From assembly GCF_001485415.1 (NCBI RefSeq), contig NZ_BCMQ01000001.1:310001-374000 (forward strand): 64,000 bases of DNA. The letters run 5' to 3'. Positions within the stretch are counted from its first letter, which is position 1; each line of letters starts with the position of its first letter. A program made the translations under genes and the position numbers. Under the pieces are notes generated by a model. That model saw only the letters and a list, made by a program, of their open reading frames with translations, made no database searches and was not told the DNA's origin. Below are positions 36,097 through 43,725 of this stretch, piece by piece. Origin of the DNA: Myroides odoratimimus. Lineage in GTDB: Bacteria; Bacteroidota; Bacteroidia; Flavobacteriales; Flavobacteriaceae.

Positions 36097-36104
36097 TACT
36101 TTTG
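36097..36104 (+). promoter_or_regulatory. -7 element upstream of mtgA
   Basis: TACTTTTG, 27 bp upstream of the mtgA start codon. Confidence 0.45.
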
Positions 36105-36130
36105 CGCCGATTTATATACATTATTTCGTC

Positions 36131-36850
36131 ATGATACGAAAAATAATACGCTTCTTTTTAAAGCTAGCACTTCTCTTTTTTGGACTGAGTATTTTCTCAG
36201 TACTAGTCTTTCGTTTTGTCCCTGTACCTTATACCCCACTGATGTTTATCAGACTGTATGAACAGGTCAAAGACGGCAAACCAATGACACTACAACATAA
36301 ATGGGTACCTCTAGACGACATCAATGTCAATCTACAGAAGGCAGTGATCGCTAGTGAGGATGGACACTTCTTGACGCATAATGGTTTTGATTTTAAAGCC
36401 ATAGAGAAAGCAATGAAGAACAATGAAAAAGGCAAAAAGATCAAAGGCGGTAGCACCATCTCACAACAGACTGCTAAGAATGTGTTCTTATGGCCAGGGC
36501 GTAGTTATATCCGCAAAGGCTTTGAAGCGTACTTCACTGTACTGATAGAGTTCTTATGGCCTAAGGAGAGAATCCTAGAAGTCTATCTAAATAGTATAGA
36601 GATGGGTGATGGTGTCTATGGAGCACAGGCTGCGGCAAAGCATTGGTATAATAAAGATGCAAAGAGCTTAACTGCTAATCAAGCAGCAGGTATTGCGGTC
36701 ATCCTACCGAGTCCGAGACGATATAAAGCCAATAACTCTGGACCATATATCGCGAAAAGAAAGAATACAATCACACGTTATGTGAACAACTTCGGTCCTC
36801 TCGATTTTAATAAGAAAGGAGCTAATAAAACAGAGAATAAAAAGAAGTAA
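36131..36850 (+). CDS. mtgA: Monofunctional biosynthetic peptidoglycan transglycosylase
   Basis: A 239-aa GT51 glycosyltransferase that polymerises lipid II into glycan chains. An N-terminal membrane anchor (FFLKLALLFFGLSIFSVLVF) is followed by the GT51 motifs: ASEDGHFLTHNGFD with the catalytic glutamate near residue 76, KGGSTISQQTAKN, and ILEVYLNSIEMGDGVYGAQAAA. There is no transpeptidase domain, which separates it from class A PBPs. A short basic tail follows. It is transcribed alone; the next gene has its own promoter. Confidence 0.95.
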   Translation: MIRKIIRFFLKLALLFFGLSIFSVLVFRFVPVPYTPLMFIRLYEQVKDGKPMTLQHKWVPLDDINVNLQKAVIASEDGHFLTHNGFDFKAIEKAMKNNEKGKKIKGGSTISQQTAKNVFLWPGRSYIRKGFEAYFTVLIEFLWPKERILEVYLNSIEMGDGVYGAQAAAKHWYNKDAKSLTANQAAGIAVILPSPRRYKANNSGPYIAKRKNTITRYVNNFGPLDFNKKGANKTENKKK

Positions 36851-36895
36851 TCCTATTTTAACTATTTAAATTACAGTATTAACATAGTTTTTTTA

Positions 36896-36903
36896 TAACT
36901 TTG
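36896..36903 (+). promoter_or_regulatory. -7 element upstream of the helical-repeat lipoprotein
   Basis: TAACTTTG, 23 bp before the start codon; perfect match to TAnnTTTG. Confidence 0.5.
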
Positions 36904-36925
36904 TTAGGAACTAAAATAAATTCCT

Positions 36926-37402
36926 ATGAAAAAAGTATTGTTATCATTCGCAGTAGTTGGATTATTATTCGCTACTTCATGTAAAGACACAAAAGCTGAA
37001 GAAACAACTCCAGCTGTAGAAAACACAGAAGCTACAACAGAAGAATCAGCTGCTGTATCAGAATTTGAAAAAGCTAAAACTGAAGCTGAAACAAAATTAG
37101 CTGATGCTAAGAAAGCAGTAGAAGAAGCTGTTAAAAAAGGAGACAAAAAAGCTCAAGAAGAAGCTAACAAAGCTTTAGAAGCTGCACAAAAAACTTGGGA
37201 TGATGCTAAAGCTAAATTCGAAGAAGTAAGCAAAAAAGCTGGTGATGCAGTAGAAAACGCTAAAGATGCTACTGAAGAAAAAGTAGAAGAAGTAAAAGAC
37301 GCTACTGAGAAAAAAGTAGAAGAAGTGAAAGAAGCTACTGAAAAGAAAGCTGATGAAGTAAAAGGTGCGATGAAAGACGCAGCTGACAAACTAAAAAAAT
37401 AG
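36926..37402 (+). CDS. Lipoprotein with 11-residue amphipathic helical repeats
   Basis: A 158-aa lipoprotein (lipobox FATSC, Cys19) that is almost all Ala, Lys and Glu after a Thr/Glu-rich linker. Residues from about 112 show exact 11-mers: DATEEKVEEVK, DATEKKVEEVK and EATEKKADEVK. Eleven-residue repeats are a hallmark of LEA group 3 and apolipoprotein-like amphipathic helices. Earlier parts (EAETKLADAKKAVEEA) look like a degenerate version. It is expected to form a long helix at the envelope. A stress or membrane-stabilising role is a guess. It has its own promoter and terminator. Confidence 0.82.
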   Translation: MKKVLLSFAVVGLLFATSCKDTKAEETTPAVENTEATTEESAAVSEFEKAKTEAETKLADAKKAVEEAVKKGDKKAQEEANKALEAAQKTWDDAKAKFEEVSKKAGDAVENAKDATEEKVEEVKDATEKKVEEVKEATEKKADEVKGAMKDAADKLKK

Positions 37403-37418
37403 TATTTATAGAATACGG

Positions 37419-37447
37419 AAAGGAGCTCATGACGAGCTCCTTTTTTT
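37419..37447 (+). terminator. Terminator of the helical-repeat lipoprotein
   Basis: AAAGGAGCTC and GAGCTCCTTT form a perfect 10-bp stem with a 5-nt loop, then a T-run. Confidence 0.9.
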
Positions 37448-37578
37448 GTTTACTCTTATAAGGATACTATAAATTTTATAGATATTTTTAATATCTTCAT
37501 AAATATAAACAATTACGTATCAATGACATTGCCTAATATATTTCGTACATTTACATAGTAATAAAAAATCAAAACACT

Positions 37579-38052
37579 ATGAAAACAAATATCGGTCTTA
37601 CAGACAACGCACGTCAATTCAATGCAGAAGTACTATCTAAATTATTAGCAGATGAGTTTATCCTTTACACTAAAGCGAGAAATGCTCATTATAACGTAAC
37701 GGGGGTAGACTTCCATTCTAAACACGTATACTTCGAAGAACTATATACAGAACTAGCAGTGAATGTAGATGCTGTAGCAGAACGTATTAAAACTCTAGGA
37801 CACTATGCTCCTTCTTCTTTAAAAGATTACTTAAAACTAACTCACTTAACAGAAGAGAGAAAAACTACAGATACAGATAGTAAGTCTTGGATAGCTGAGT
37901 TATTAATAGACTATGAGGTAATCGTATCATTCATCAGACAGAATATAGATGCTATTGAAGAGTCTAATGATAAGAGTACTGCTGACTTCTTAATCGGCTT
38001 AATGGAAGCGCATGAGAAAACAGCTTGGATGCTACGTTCTCACTTAGGATAA
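37579..38052 (+). CDS. dps: Dps-family ferritin-like DNA-protection protein
   Basis: A 157-aa Dps protein that stores iron and protects DNA as a dodecamer. The ferroxidase-type residues are in YNVTGVDFHSKHVYFEELYTELAVNVDAVAERI, cited in part: HYNVTG with His, DFHSKH and the Asp/Glu of FEELYTEL. Length is typical. There is no long Lys-rich N-terminal tail, so direct DNA binding by tail is unlikely. It is monocistronic, with a strong terminator 21 bp after the stop. Upstream, 37445-37578 shows no regulator site I can name. Confidence 0.93.
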   Translation: MKTNIGLTDNARQFNAEVLSKLLADEFILYTKARNAHYNVTGVDFHSKHVYFEELYTELAVNVDAVAERIKTLGHYAPSSLKDYLKLTHLTEERKTTDTDSKSWIAELLIDYEVIVSFIRQNIDAIEESNDKSTADFLIGLMEAHEKTAWMLRSHLG

Positions 38053-38073
38053 TCAGTGAAACAACATTATATC

Positions 38074-38104
38074 AAGGTTTGCCTTTTTTGGGCAAACCTT
38101 TTTT
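38074..38104 (+). terminator. Terminator of dps
   Basis: AAGGTTTGCC pairs with GGCAAACCTT around a T-rich loop and is followed by four more T. Confidence 0.88.
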
Positions 38105-38135
38105 GTTACTTTTACCTCAAACAACAATAACCAAT

Positions 38136-38741
38136 ATGAAAAAGCTATTTATGTTGGGAGCAGTATTATCCCTACTAGTATCGTGTTCTCAACCTAAAAC
38201 AGATATAGAAAGAGCAGAGGTATTCCAAAAAGAACTCAACAAAGAGTTTAGCGACTCTAAAACATCTCCATTACCTAAGGATGCCCTAAAGAAGTTTAAA
38301 GGACTTGATTTCTTCCCTATAACAGAAGATTATGTTGTAGAAGCTAAACTAGTTCGCACACCAGACGAAAAGCCTTTTACGATGCCTACAACGACTTCGA
38401 ATAAGCTGAATTATGTCAAATACGGAGAACTACACTTTACATTAGATAAAAAAGAACATAAAGTAGATGTCTTTCAGGATCTAGATATCCTAAAGAAAGA
38501 AGACTATGCTAATCATCTATTCTTACCCTTTACAGATCTTACTTCTGGGGTGACTACTTATGGTGGAGGTAGATATATAGATTTAGAGATACCAGAAGGA
38601 GACCTTATCACTCTAAACTTTAATCAGGCTTATAATCCATTCTGTGTGTATAACCCTAAGTACTCATGCCCTATACCACCTGAACAAAACTTCATAGAAG
38701 TAGAAATAAATGCTGGTGTAAAAAATTATAAATACGAATAA
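38136..38741 (+). CDS. DUF1684 domain lipoprotein
   Basis: A 201-aa lipoprotein (MKKLFMLGAVLSLLVSC, Cys17). The DUF1684 signature is at the C-terminus: FNQAYNPFCVYNPKYSCPIP followed by PEQNFIEVEINAGVK; the domain also has KYGELHF and FLPFTDLTSGVTTYGGGRYIDLE. The family's function is not known. The open frame extends upstream to 38025 but through the dps terminator, so I start at MKKLF. It is followed after 70 bp by an SDR gene. Confidence 0.9.
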   Translation: MKKLFMLGAVLSLLVSCSQPKTDIERAEVFQKELNKEFSDSKTSPLPKDALKKFKGLDFFPITEDYVVEAKLVRTPDEKPFTMPTTTSNKLNYVKYGELHFTLDKKEHKVDVFQDLDILKKEDYANHLFLPFTDLTSGVTTYGGGRYIDLEIPEGDLITLNFNQAYNPFCVYNPKYSCPIPPEQNFIEVEINAGVKNYKYE

Positions 38742-38811
38742 GCAGAGTAGCAAGAAACGGATTGTGAGTGAGTAAGAGTCAATATACTTTTGGGTTTCTA
38801 AATACAGTAAA

Positions 38812-39567
38812 ATGAAACTAAAAGGTAAAATAGCGCTTATCACTGGTGGAACTAGTGGTATCGGTAAAGCAACGGCACTCCTATTTATCCAACACGGTGC
38901 ACAGGTCATCATCACAGGTAGAAATAAACATACTATCGACAGTACAGTAGCAGAACTAGGTCATCAGGCTATAGGTATCGTCTCTGACGCAGGTAATATG
39001 GTAGACCTTATGCGTCTAGGTGAACAGTTACGACACTATACTACTCGTTTAGACATTGTGTTTGTCAATGCTGGTTTTGGCAAATATGCTCCACTAGAAC
39101 TAATAGACGAGACGCACTATGAAGAGATGTTCAATACTATCGTTAAGGGGACTCTATTCACTGTACAGCAGGTCTTACCTCTTATGTCTAGTGATAGCGC
39201 TATTGTGCTAAACACTTCTATTGTCACAGAAGTAGGGATGCAAAACTCTAGTGTCTATTCTGCTGCTAAGGCAGCTGTACAATCGTTCACTAAGACCTTT
39301 GCCTCTGAATTAATCAGTAGAGGAATACGCGTTAATGCTATATCTCCTGGTCCTATCCAAACGAATTACTTCGACCGATCAAACTTATCCAAAGAACAGG
39401 TCGAATCTTTCACGACTTCCTTTGCACCACAGGTGCCTATACAGCGCTTCGGTCAAGCGTCTGAAGTAGCAGAAGCAGTCATGTTCTTAGCTTCTGATGC
39501 CGCTTCATACATAGTAGGTACAGAGCTAAGTGTAGATGGAGGCTTTCCAAAGATAAAAACATCATAA
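38812..39567 (+). CDS. SDR family oxidoreductase
   Basis: A 251-aa classical SDR with cofactor motif TGGTSGIG (11-18), NAG in VFVNAGFGKY, catalytic Ser in NTSIVTEVGMQNSS and YxxxK in YSAAK. The C-terminus (SDAASYIVGTELSVDGGF) is the usual SDR ending. TGRN favours NADPH. The substrate is unknown. It is followed within 25 bp by a terminator-like palindrome that is a copy of the one after the prolyl oligopeptidase gene. Confidence 0.92.
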   Translation: MKLKGKIALITGGTSGIGKATALLFIQHGAQVIITGRNKHTIDSTVAELGHQAIGIVSDAGNMVDLMRLGEQLRHYTTRLDIVFVNAGFGKYAPLELIDETHYEEMFNTIVKGTLFTVQQVLPLMSSDSAIVLNTSIVTEVGMQNSSVYSAAKAAVQSFTKTFASELISRGIRVNAISPGPIQTNYFDRSNLSKEQVESFTTSFAPQVPIQRFGQASEVAEAVMFLASDAASYIVGTELSVDGGFPKIKTS

Positions 39568-39586
39568 AGAAAAAGGCGATAAATTA

Positions 39587-39693
39587 AAAAGGCGAGTCAA
39601 AATATTGACTCGCCTCTATTTTATTTAAAAACTGTTGTTTCCTATTTCTGTTTCTTGATACCCATATTGTATAGTGTAAATGCTTGTAAGTCT
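39587..39693 (-). pseudogene. 3'-end remnant of a prolyl oligopeptidase gene with its terminator
   Basis: This segment repeats 40467-40573 (880 bp away, same orientation) with only a few differences. On the minus strand it encodes [16 protein letters not shown] and a stop, the last residues of the prolyl oligopeptidase downstream (…GIKKLK), with one synonymous change (TTA to CTA, Leu) and one Leu-to-Gln change. Upstream the similarity decays and the frame is broken. The palindrome GGCGAGTCAA/TTGACTCGCC (39591-39614) is the copied terminator and may still end transcription of the SDR gene. Confidence 0.85.
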
Positions 39694-39822
39694 CATTCAC
39701 TTGTATTGAAAAAGTTGCATCAATTTGTCCAACTTTTTAAAGTCAGTCCAAAGACTTTTTTGCACTTTTATTTCTTTAAAGTGAAAGTACTTATATAGAC
39801 TTTGTAAAAAACAAGAAAAAAA

Positions 39823-40182
39823 TTAATGAGATAATTGAACAAAATAAGAACCTTCTTTCGAAGCTATTAATTTCTTTCCTTTAAATAACTCTAATTTTAT
39901 ATATGGTGATTTAACTTTGTTATCAGGATTATTGGAAACTAAAACCTTTATTTGTGTAGAGTGGTGTTTTCTTTGTTTAATTTCTATTTCACTATTACCT
40001 TCTATTTCATATCTATTATTACCTCCCACACCTTCATAAGTTAATATTAAATATGTCTCTTTAGGATTTGTTGTTACTTTTAATCTGTAAGTACTAATAG
40101 GGTTCAACTCTTCGTCTTTTGAACAAGAATTAAAACTCATAACACACATTAATACTATAAATATAGCTAATAATTTTTTCAT
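39823..40182 (-). CDS. Small uncharacterised lipoprotein
   Basis: A 119-aa lipoprotein (MKKLLAIFIVLMCVMSFNSC, lipobox Cys20) with a beta-rich mature part (YLILTYEGVGGNNRYEIEG, LELFKGKKLIASKEGSYF). I do not recognise a domain. It lies between the decayed and the intact copies of the prolyl oligopeptidase 3' end, so it may have arrived with or after that duplication. It is more AT-rich than its neighbours. I start at MKKLL; an ATG 27 bp upstream precedes the signal peptide and is less likely. No terminator of its own is obvious. Confidence 0.72.
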   Translation of the reverse strand: MKKLLAIFIVLMCVMSFNSCSKDEELNPISTYRLKVTTNPKETYLILTYEGVGGNNRYEIEGNSEIEIKQRKHHSTQIKVLVSNNPDNKVKSPYIKLELFKGKKLIASKEGSYFVQLSH

Positions 40183-40521
40183 GTTTTTGTTTATAATTTC
40201 CACAAACATACATTTTAAAAGTCTAAAATATATGTCAAGATATGTCTTGTTTGTTACAAATTGAGAATTTCTATTTCACTTTTAATCTTAAGAAAGCAAA
40301 ATTGGTAAAGTGAGAGCAATATAAATTATAGGTATGCATCTGATATTGTGATACTAGTGACATCTATATTTTCTAGAATCATTATTAATCTAATAGAGAA
40401 ACTGAATCAATAACATACTGGACTGAACTATAACTAAACGAATAAAAATAGGTCTCTTAAAAAAACAAAAGGCGAGTCAAAATATTGACTCGCCTTTATT
40501 GGATTTAAAAACTGTTGTTTC
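40183..40521. other. Intergenic region with the prolyl oligopeptidase terminator
   Basis: AT-rich gap. Its only clear element is the palindrome GGCGAGTCAA/TTGACTCGCC at 40471-40494, the terminator of the minus-strand prolyl oligopeptidase gene and the second copy of the repeat at 39587. I see no small gene or RNA in the remainder. Confidence 0.7.
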
Positions 40522-42642
40522 CTATTTCAGTTTCTTGATACCCATATTGTATAATGTAAATGCTTGTAAGTCTACGTGCTCTTGTATTTGTTGAGCAATA
40601 GATTTACCAGCACCATGTCCTGCATTCGTTTCAATACGAATTAACATAGGGTTATTACCTGTATTTTTAGCTTGTAACTCAGCTGCAAACTTAAAGCTGT
40701 GCGCTGGTACTACTCTATCATCATGGTCTCCAGTAGTTACCATTGTAGCAGGGTATGCTACAGCTTTCACATTGTGTAGAGGAGAATATCCTTTTAAGTA
40801 CTCGAACATCTCTTTGCTATCTTCTGAAGTACCATAGTCATACGCCCATCCTGCACCTGCTGTGAATGTGTGGTAACGCAACATATCTAATACTCCTACT
40901 GCTGGTAAAGCTACTTTCATAAGATCAGGACGTTGAGTCATAGTAGCTCCTACTAATAACCCTCCATTAGATCCACCTTTAATAGCTAAGAAATCAGATG
41001 AAGTATATTTATTGTCAATTAAGTACTGACCTGCAGCGATAAAGTCATCAAATACATTTTGTTTTTGTAATTGAGTACCTGCTACGTGCCACTCTTTACC
41101 ATACTCTCCACCACCTCTAAGGTTTGGTACAGCATATACACCACCATTCTCTAACCAAATAGCATTAGCAATGCTAAATGAAGGAGTCAAGCTAATATTA
41201 AACCCTCCGTAAGCATATAGCATAGTAGGATTCTTACCATCTAACTTAAGACCTTTTTTATGTGTAATGATCATCGGTACTTTAGTTCCGTCTTTAGAAG
41301 TATAGAATACTTGTTTAGACTCATATTGAGAAGAGTCAAACTTCACTTTAGGTTGCTCATATACTTTAGACGTACCATCTACTGGATTGAAAGCATAGAT
41401 ACTTCCTGCAGTGATATAGTTCGTGAAAGAATAGTACAATGTAGTGTCTGATTTTTTACCACCAAAACCACCAACAGTTCCAACTCCTGGTAATTCTACT
41501 ACTCTCACTTTTTTACCTGTATAGTCATACTGCTCTACATACGCTACAGCATCTTTTAGGTAGTTAGCGAAGATATATCCAGCTCCTGTTGAAGGTGTCA
41601 ATACATTCTTCGTTTCTGCGATAAAGTCAACCCAATTCGCTTGTCCTGGGTTCTTAGCATCTACAGTTACTACTCTTGTGTTAGGTGCTTTATAATCTGT
41701 TACGATATATAATTTACCATCTTTACTATCTAATACTCCATTACTGCTATCGAAGTTATTTACTACAGTAACAATAGGACTATTCGCTACAGTTAGATCT
41801 TTCACATAAAGCTCGTTTCCATAAGTAGAATTAGCAGCTGTAATAATTAAATATTTATTATCACTAGTCACTCCTCCACCTACGTAACGTCTCTTCTGAT
41901 CTTTTCCGAAGATTAGAGCATCCTCTTTCTGAGCTGTACCTAATTTGTGGTAATATAATTTATGTTGATCTGTCTTCGCAGATAATTCACTACCTGTTGG
42001 TTTATCATAACTAGAGTAATAGAACCCTTCATTACCAAACCAAGAAACACCACTAAACTTCACATCTACTAATGTATCACCTATCACTTGTTTTGTTTCT
42101 GCATCTAGAACGATAATCTTTCTCCAGTCACTTCCACCTTCAGAGATAGCGTAAGCTACTTTAGAACCATCCTCAGAGAAATCAATACTTCCTAATGATG
42201 TAGTACCATCTTTAGAGAATGTGTTAGGATCTAAGAATACTTCTTCTTTACCAGCTTCATCTTTGCGGTATAAAATAGACTGATTCTGTAACCCGTCATT
42301 TTTAAAGAAATAAGTGTATTTACCTTCTTTAAATGGAGCACCGATCTTCTCGTAGTTCCATGCCTCTTCCATTTGTTTCTTTAGGTCATCTCTAAAAGGA
42401 ATCTGAGCTAAATAATCAAAAGTAACTTGGTTCTCTGCTTTTACCCAAGCAGCAGTTTCTTCTGATCTATCATCTTCTAACCATCTATATGGGTCAGCTA
42501 CTTCTACACCGAAGTAAGTATCTACTACCTCACCTTTTTTCGTGTCTGGGTACTTTAGTTCTACATTTGCTTCTTCCGTAGCTCCTTGCTTACAAGAAAC
42601 TATGATTGTAGCAACTAGTAAAGTCATAAGTGTTTTTCTCAT
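40522..42642 (-). CDS. Prolyl oligopeptidase (S9A), lipoprotein-type
   Basis: A 706-aa serine peptidase that cleaves short peptides after proline, close in length to the classic flavobacterial enzyme. Signal peptide with a lipobox (ATIIVSC) is followed by [13 protein letters not shown], a seven-bladed propeller and the alpha/beta-hydrolase domain. The triad is visible: Ser near 558 in GGSNGG, Asp in [11 protein letters not shown] and His in ETNAGHGAG. The lipobox suggests anchoring in the outer or inner membrane facing the periplasm. A remnant of a second copy's 3' end lies downstream. Confidence 0.96.
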   Translation of the reverse strand: MRKTLMTLLVATIIVSCKQGATEEANVELKYPDTKKGEVVDTYFGVEVADPYRWLEDDRSEETAAWVKAENQVTFDYLAQIPFRDDLKKQMEEAWNYEKIGAPFKEGKYTYFFKNDGLQNQSILYRKDEAGKEEVFLDPNTFSKDGTTSLGSIDFSEDGSKVAYAISEGGSDWRKIIVLDAETKQVIGDTLVDVKFSGVSWFGNEGFYYSSYDKPTGSELSAKTDQHKLYYHKLGTAQKEDALIFGKDQKRRYVGGGVTSDNKYLIITAANSTYGNELYVKDLTVANSPIVTVVNNFDSSNGVLDSKDGKLYIVTDYKAPNTRVVTVDAKNPGQANWVDFIAETKNVLTPSTGAGYIFANYLKDAVAYVEQYDYTGKKVRVVELPGVGTVGGFGGKKSDTTLYYSFTNYITAGSIYAFNPVDGTSKVYEQPKVKFDSSQYESKQVFYTSKDGTKVPMIITHKKGLKLDGKNPTMLYAYGGFNISLTPSFSIANAIWLENGGVYAVPNLRGGGEYGKEWHVAGTQLQKQNVFDDFIAAGQYLIDNKYTSSDFLAIKGGSNGGLLVGATMTQRPDLMKVALPAVGVLDMLRYHTFTAGAGWAYDYGTSEDSKEMFEYLKGYSPLHNVKAVAYPATMVTTGDHDDRVVPAHSFKFAAELQAKNTGNNPMLIRIETNAGHGAGKSIAQQIQEHVDLQAFTLYNMGIKKLK

Positions 42643-42759
42643 AAATGTTTAAGTTAGTTATTGTTTTCTTAAATAATAAGTTAGTAAATATATCCATAAA
42701 TATATAAAGAGCAAGGAGAATCCTCCTTACTCTCTATATATTAACATTATTTCCTATTA

Positions 42760-43296
42760 TTAATGCTTGTGTTCATGGTCGTGATCATGATCTCCCTCTC
42801 CTGGGTTTACAATATTCACAGTTCTAAATTCCATAGCTTGGTTACCTGCCTTATCTAATACTTTTACTACAAAGTGGTATTCACCTCTCTTTGCCTCTTT
42901 GTCTATTAAGATTTCGTGGTGATGTATATGTGCATTTCGCTGTCCATAGATATCATCCCAGCTATTTTTATATTTAAACGATTTGCGGTGTGCGTTCTCT
43001 TCATCATCGTGATCATGGTCATGATCGTGGTCAGCATGTCGTACAGATACACTGTGTGTATGCGTATGCCCCTCAGCTGAGTGAATGTCAATATCATAAG
43101 ACCCTAAGGCGATATTATCTGATACATCCATATCAAAGTGGATAGTCTCTCCTGCTTCTAATTTAGCTCCTTCTTCTGGTGCGTTTAACACGATCACAGG
43201 TTTTTGAGTATCTACATCTGAATCACTCTTCAGACATGATGTAAATAATATACTACTTAATAAAGTTACGCTTGCTATATATTTTAATTGTTTCAT
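42760..43296 (-). CDS. DUF4625 histidine-rich lipoprotein
   Basis: A 178-aa lipoprotein (lipobox LFTSC, Cys21) of the DUF4625 type, an Ig-like fold (QKPVIVLNAPEEGAKLEAGE, FDMDVSDNIALGSYDIDI). It carries His/Asp clusters: HTHTHSVSVRHADHDHDHDHDD near 76-97 (cited in part as a His-rich loop), AHIHHHE, and a DHDHDHEHKH tail. This is a strong metal-binding feature. It is the last gene of an operon with a TonB receptor and two small proteins. A role as a zinc- or copper-binding partner of the receptor is inferred from this. Confidence 0.87.
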   Translation of the reverse strand: MKQLKYIASVTLLSSILFTSCLKSDSDVDTQKPVIVLNAPEEGAKLEAGETIHFDMDVSDNIALGSYDIDIHSAEGHTHTHSVSVRHADHDHDHDHDDEENAHRKSFKYKNSWDDIYGQRNAHIHHHEILIDKEAKRGEYHFVVKVLDKAGNQAMEFRTVNIVNPGEGDHDHDHEHKH

Positions 43297-43361
43297 TTTT
43301 TTAATGTTTAAAAATCCAGATTGTGACTTTATACTTAGCCTAGCACAATCTGGAGAATGAG

Positions 43362-43724
43362 TTAAATGTCTTTGTTCTTACCTAGTGCAAAATGAGTTAA
43401 CTCTTCTGCAGGTGGTCCTCTTAACCAATAAAAAGGAAACAGACACTCTTTATAGCTGACTACTACCTCGATTACTAATTCATCGTGTACTCTCTCGACC
43501 CATAACACTAGTGTGGAGACTATGTGTTCTATAGCAGGTGAGAGCTTACATATATACTGCTCACAGTAGTGAATCGTATTACTATCTACATATTCTAATT
43601 TAGCTGACTTCTGCCCAAAGTGATGATCAATGATGACATAGTGAAGAGTATTGTTCAGTATAGGTACTAAGAATAAAGTACACCATAGCGAACATACTAT
43701 AGCACGTATGTTCTTATCTGTCAT
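43362..43724 (-). CDS. Small protein with HH motif and C-terminal RGPP
   Basis: A 120-aa protein with an N-terminal hydrophobic segment (IVCSLWCTLFLVPILNNTLHYVII), DHHFGQKSA, HYCEQYIC with two cysteines, and a C-terminal LRGPPAEEL. The layout resembles the other small gene of this operon at 46167-46541 (KCFVCD and RAPP ending) and the DUF2946-type small proteins of metal-uptake loci. It is one base from the TonB receptor stop codon, so it is co-translated. The function is unknown; the His and Cys pairs suggest metal handling. Confidence 0.72.
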   Translation of the reverse strand: MTDKNIRAIVCSLWCTLFLVPILNNTLHYVIIDHHFGQKSAKLEYVDSNTIHYCEQYICKLSPAIEHIVSTLVLWVERVHDELVIEVVVSYKECLFPFYWLRGPPAEELTHFALGKNKDI

Positions 43725-43725
43725 A

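Noticed and set aside
39568..39822. Functional small gene in the peptidase remnant
   Set aside because: Only the last 16 or so codons match the peptidase and the frame is broken upstream.
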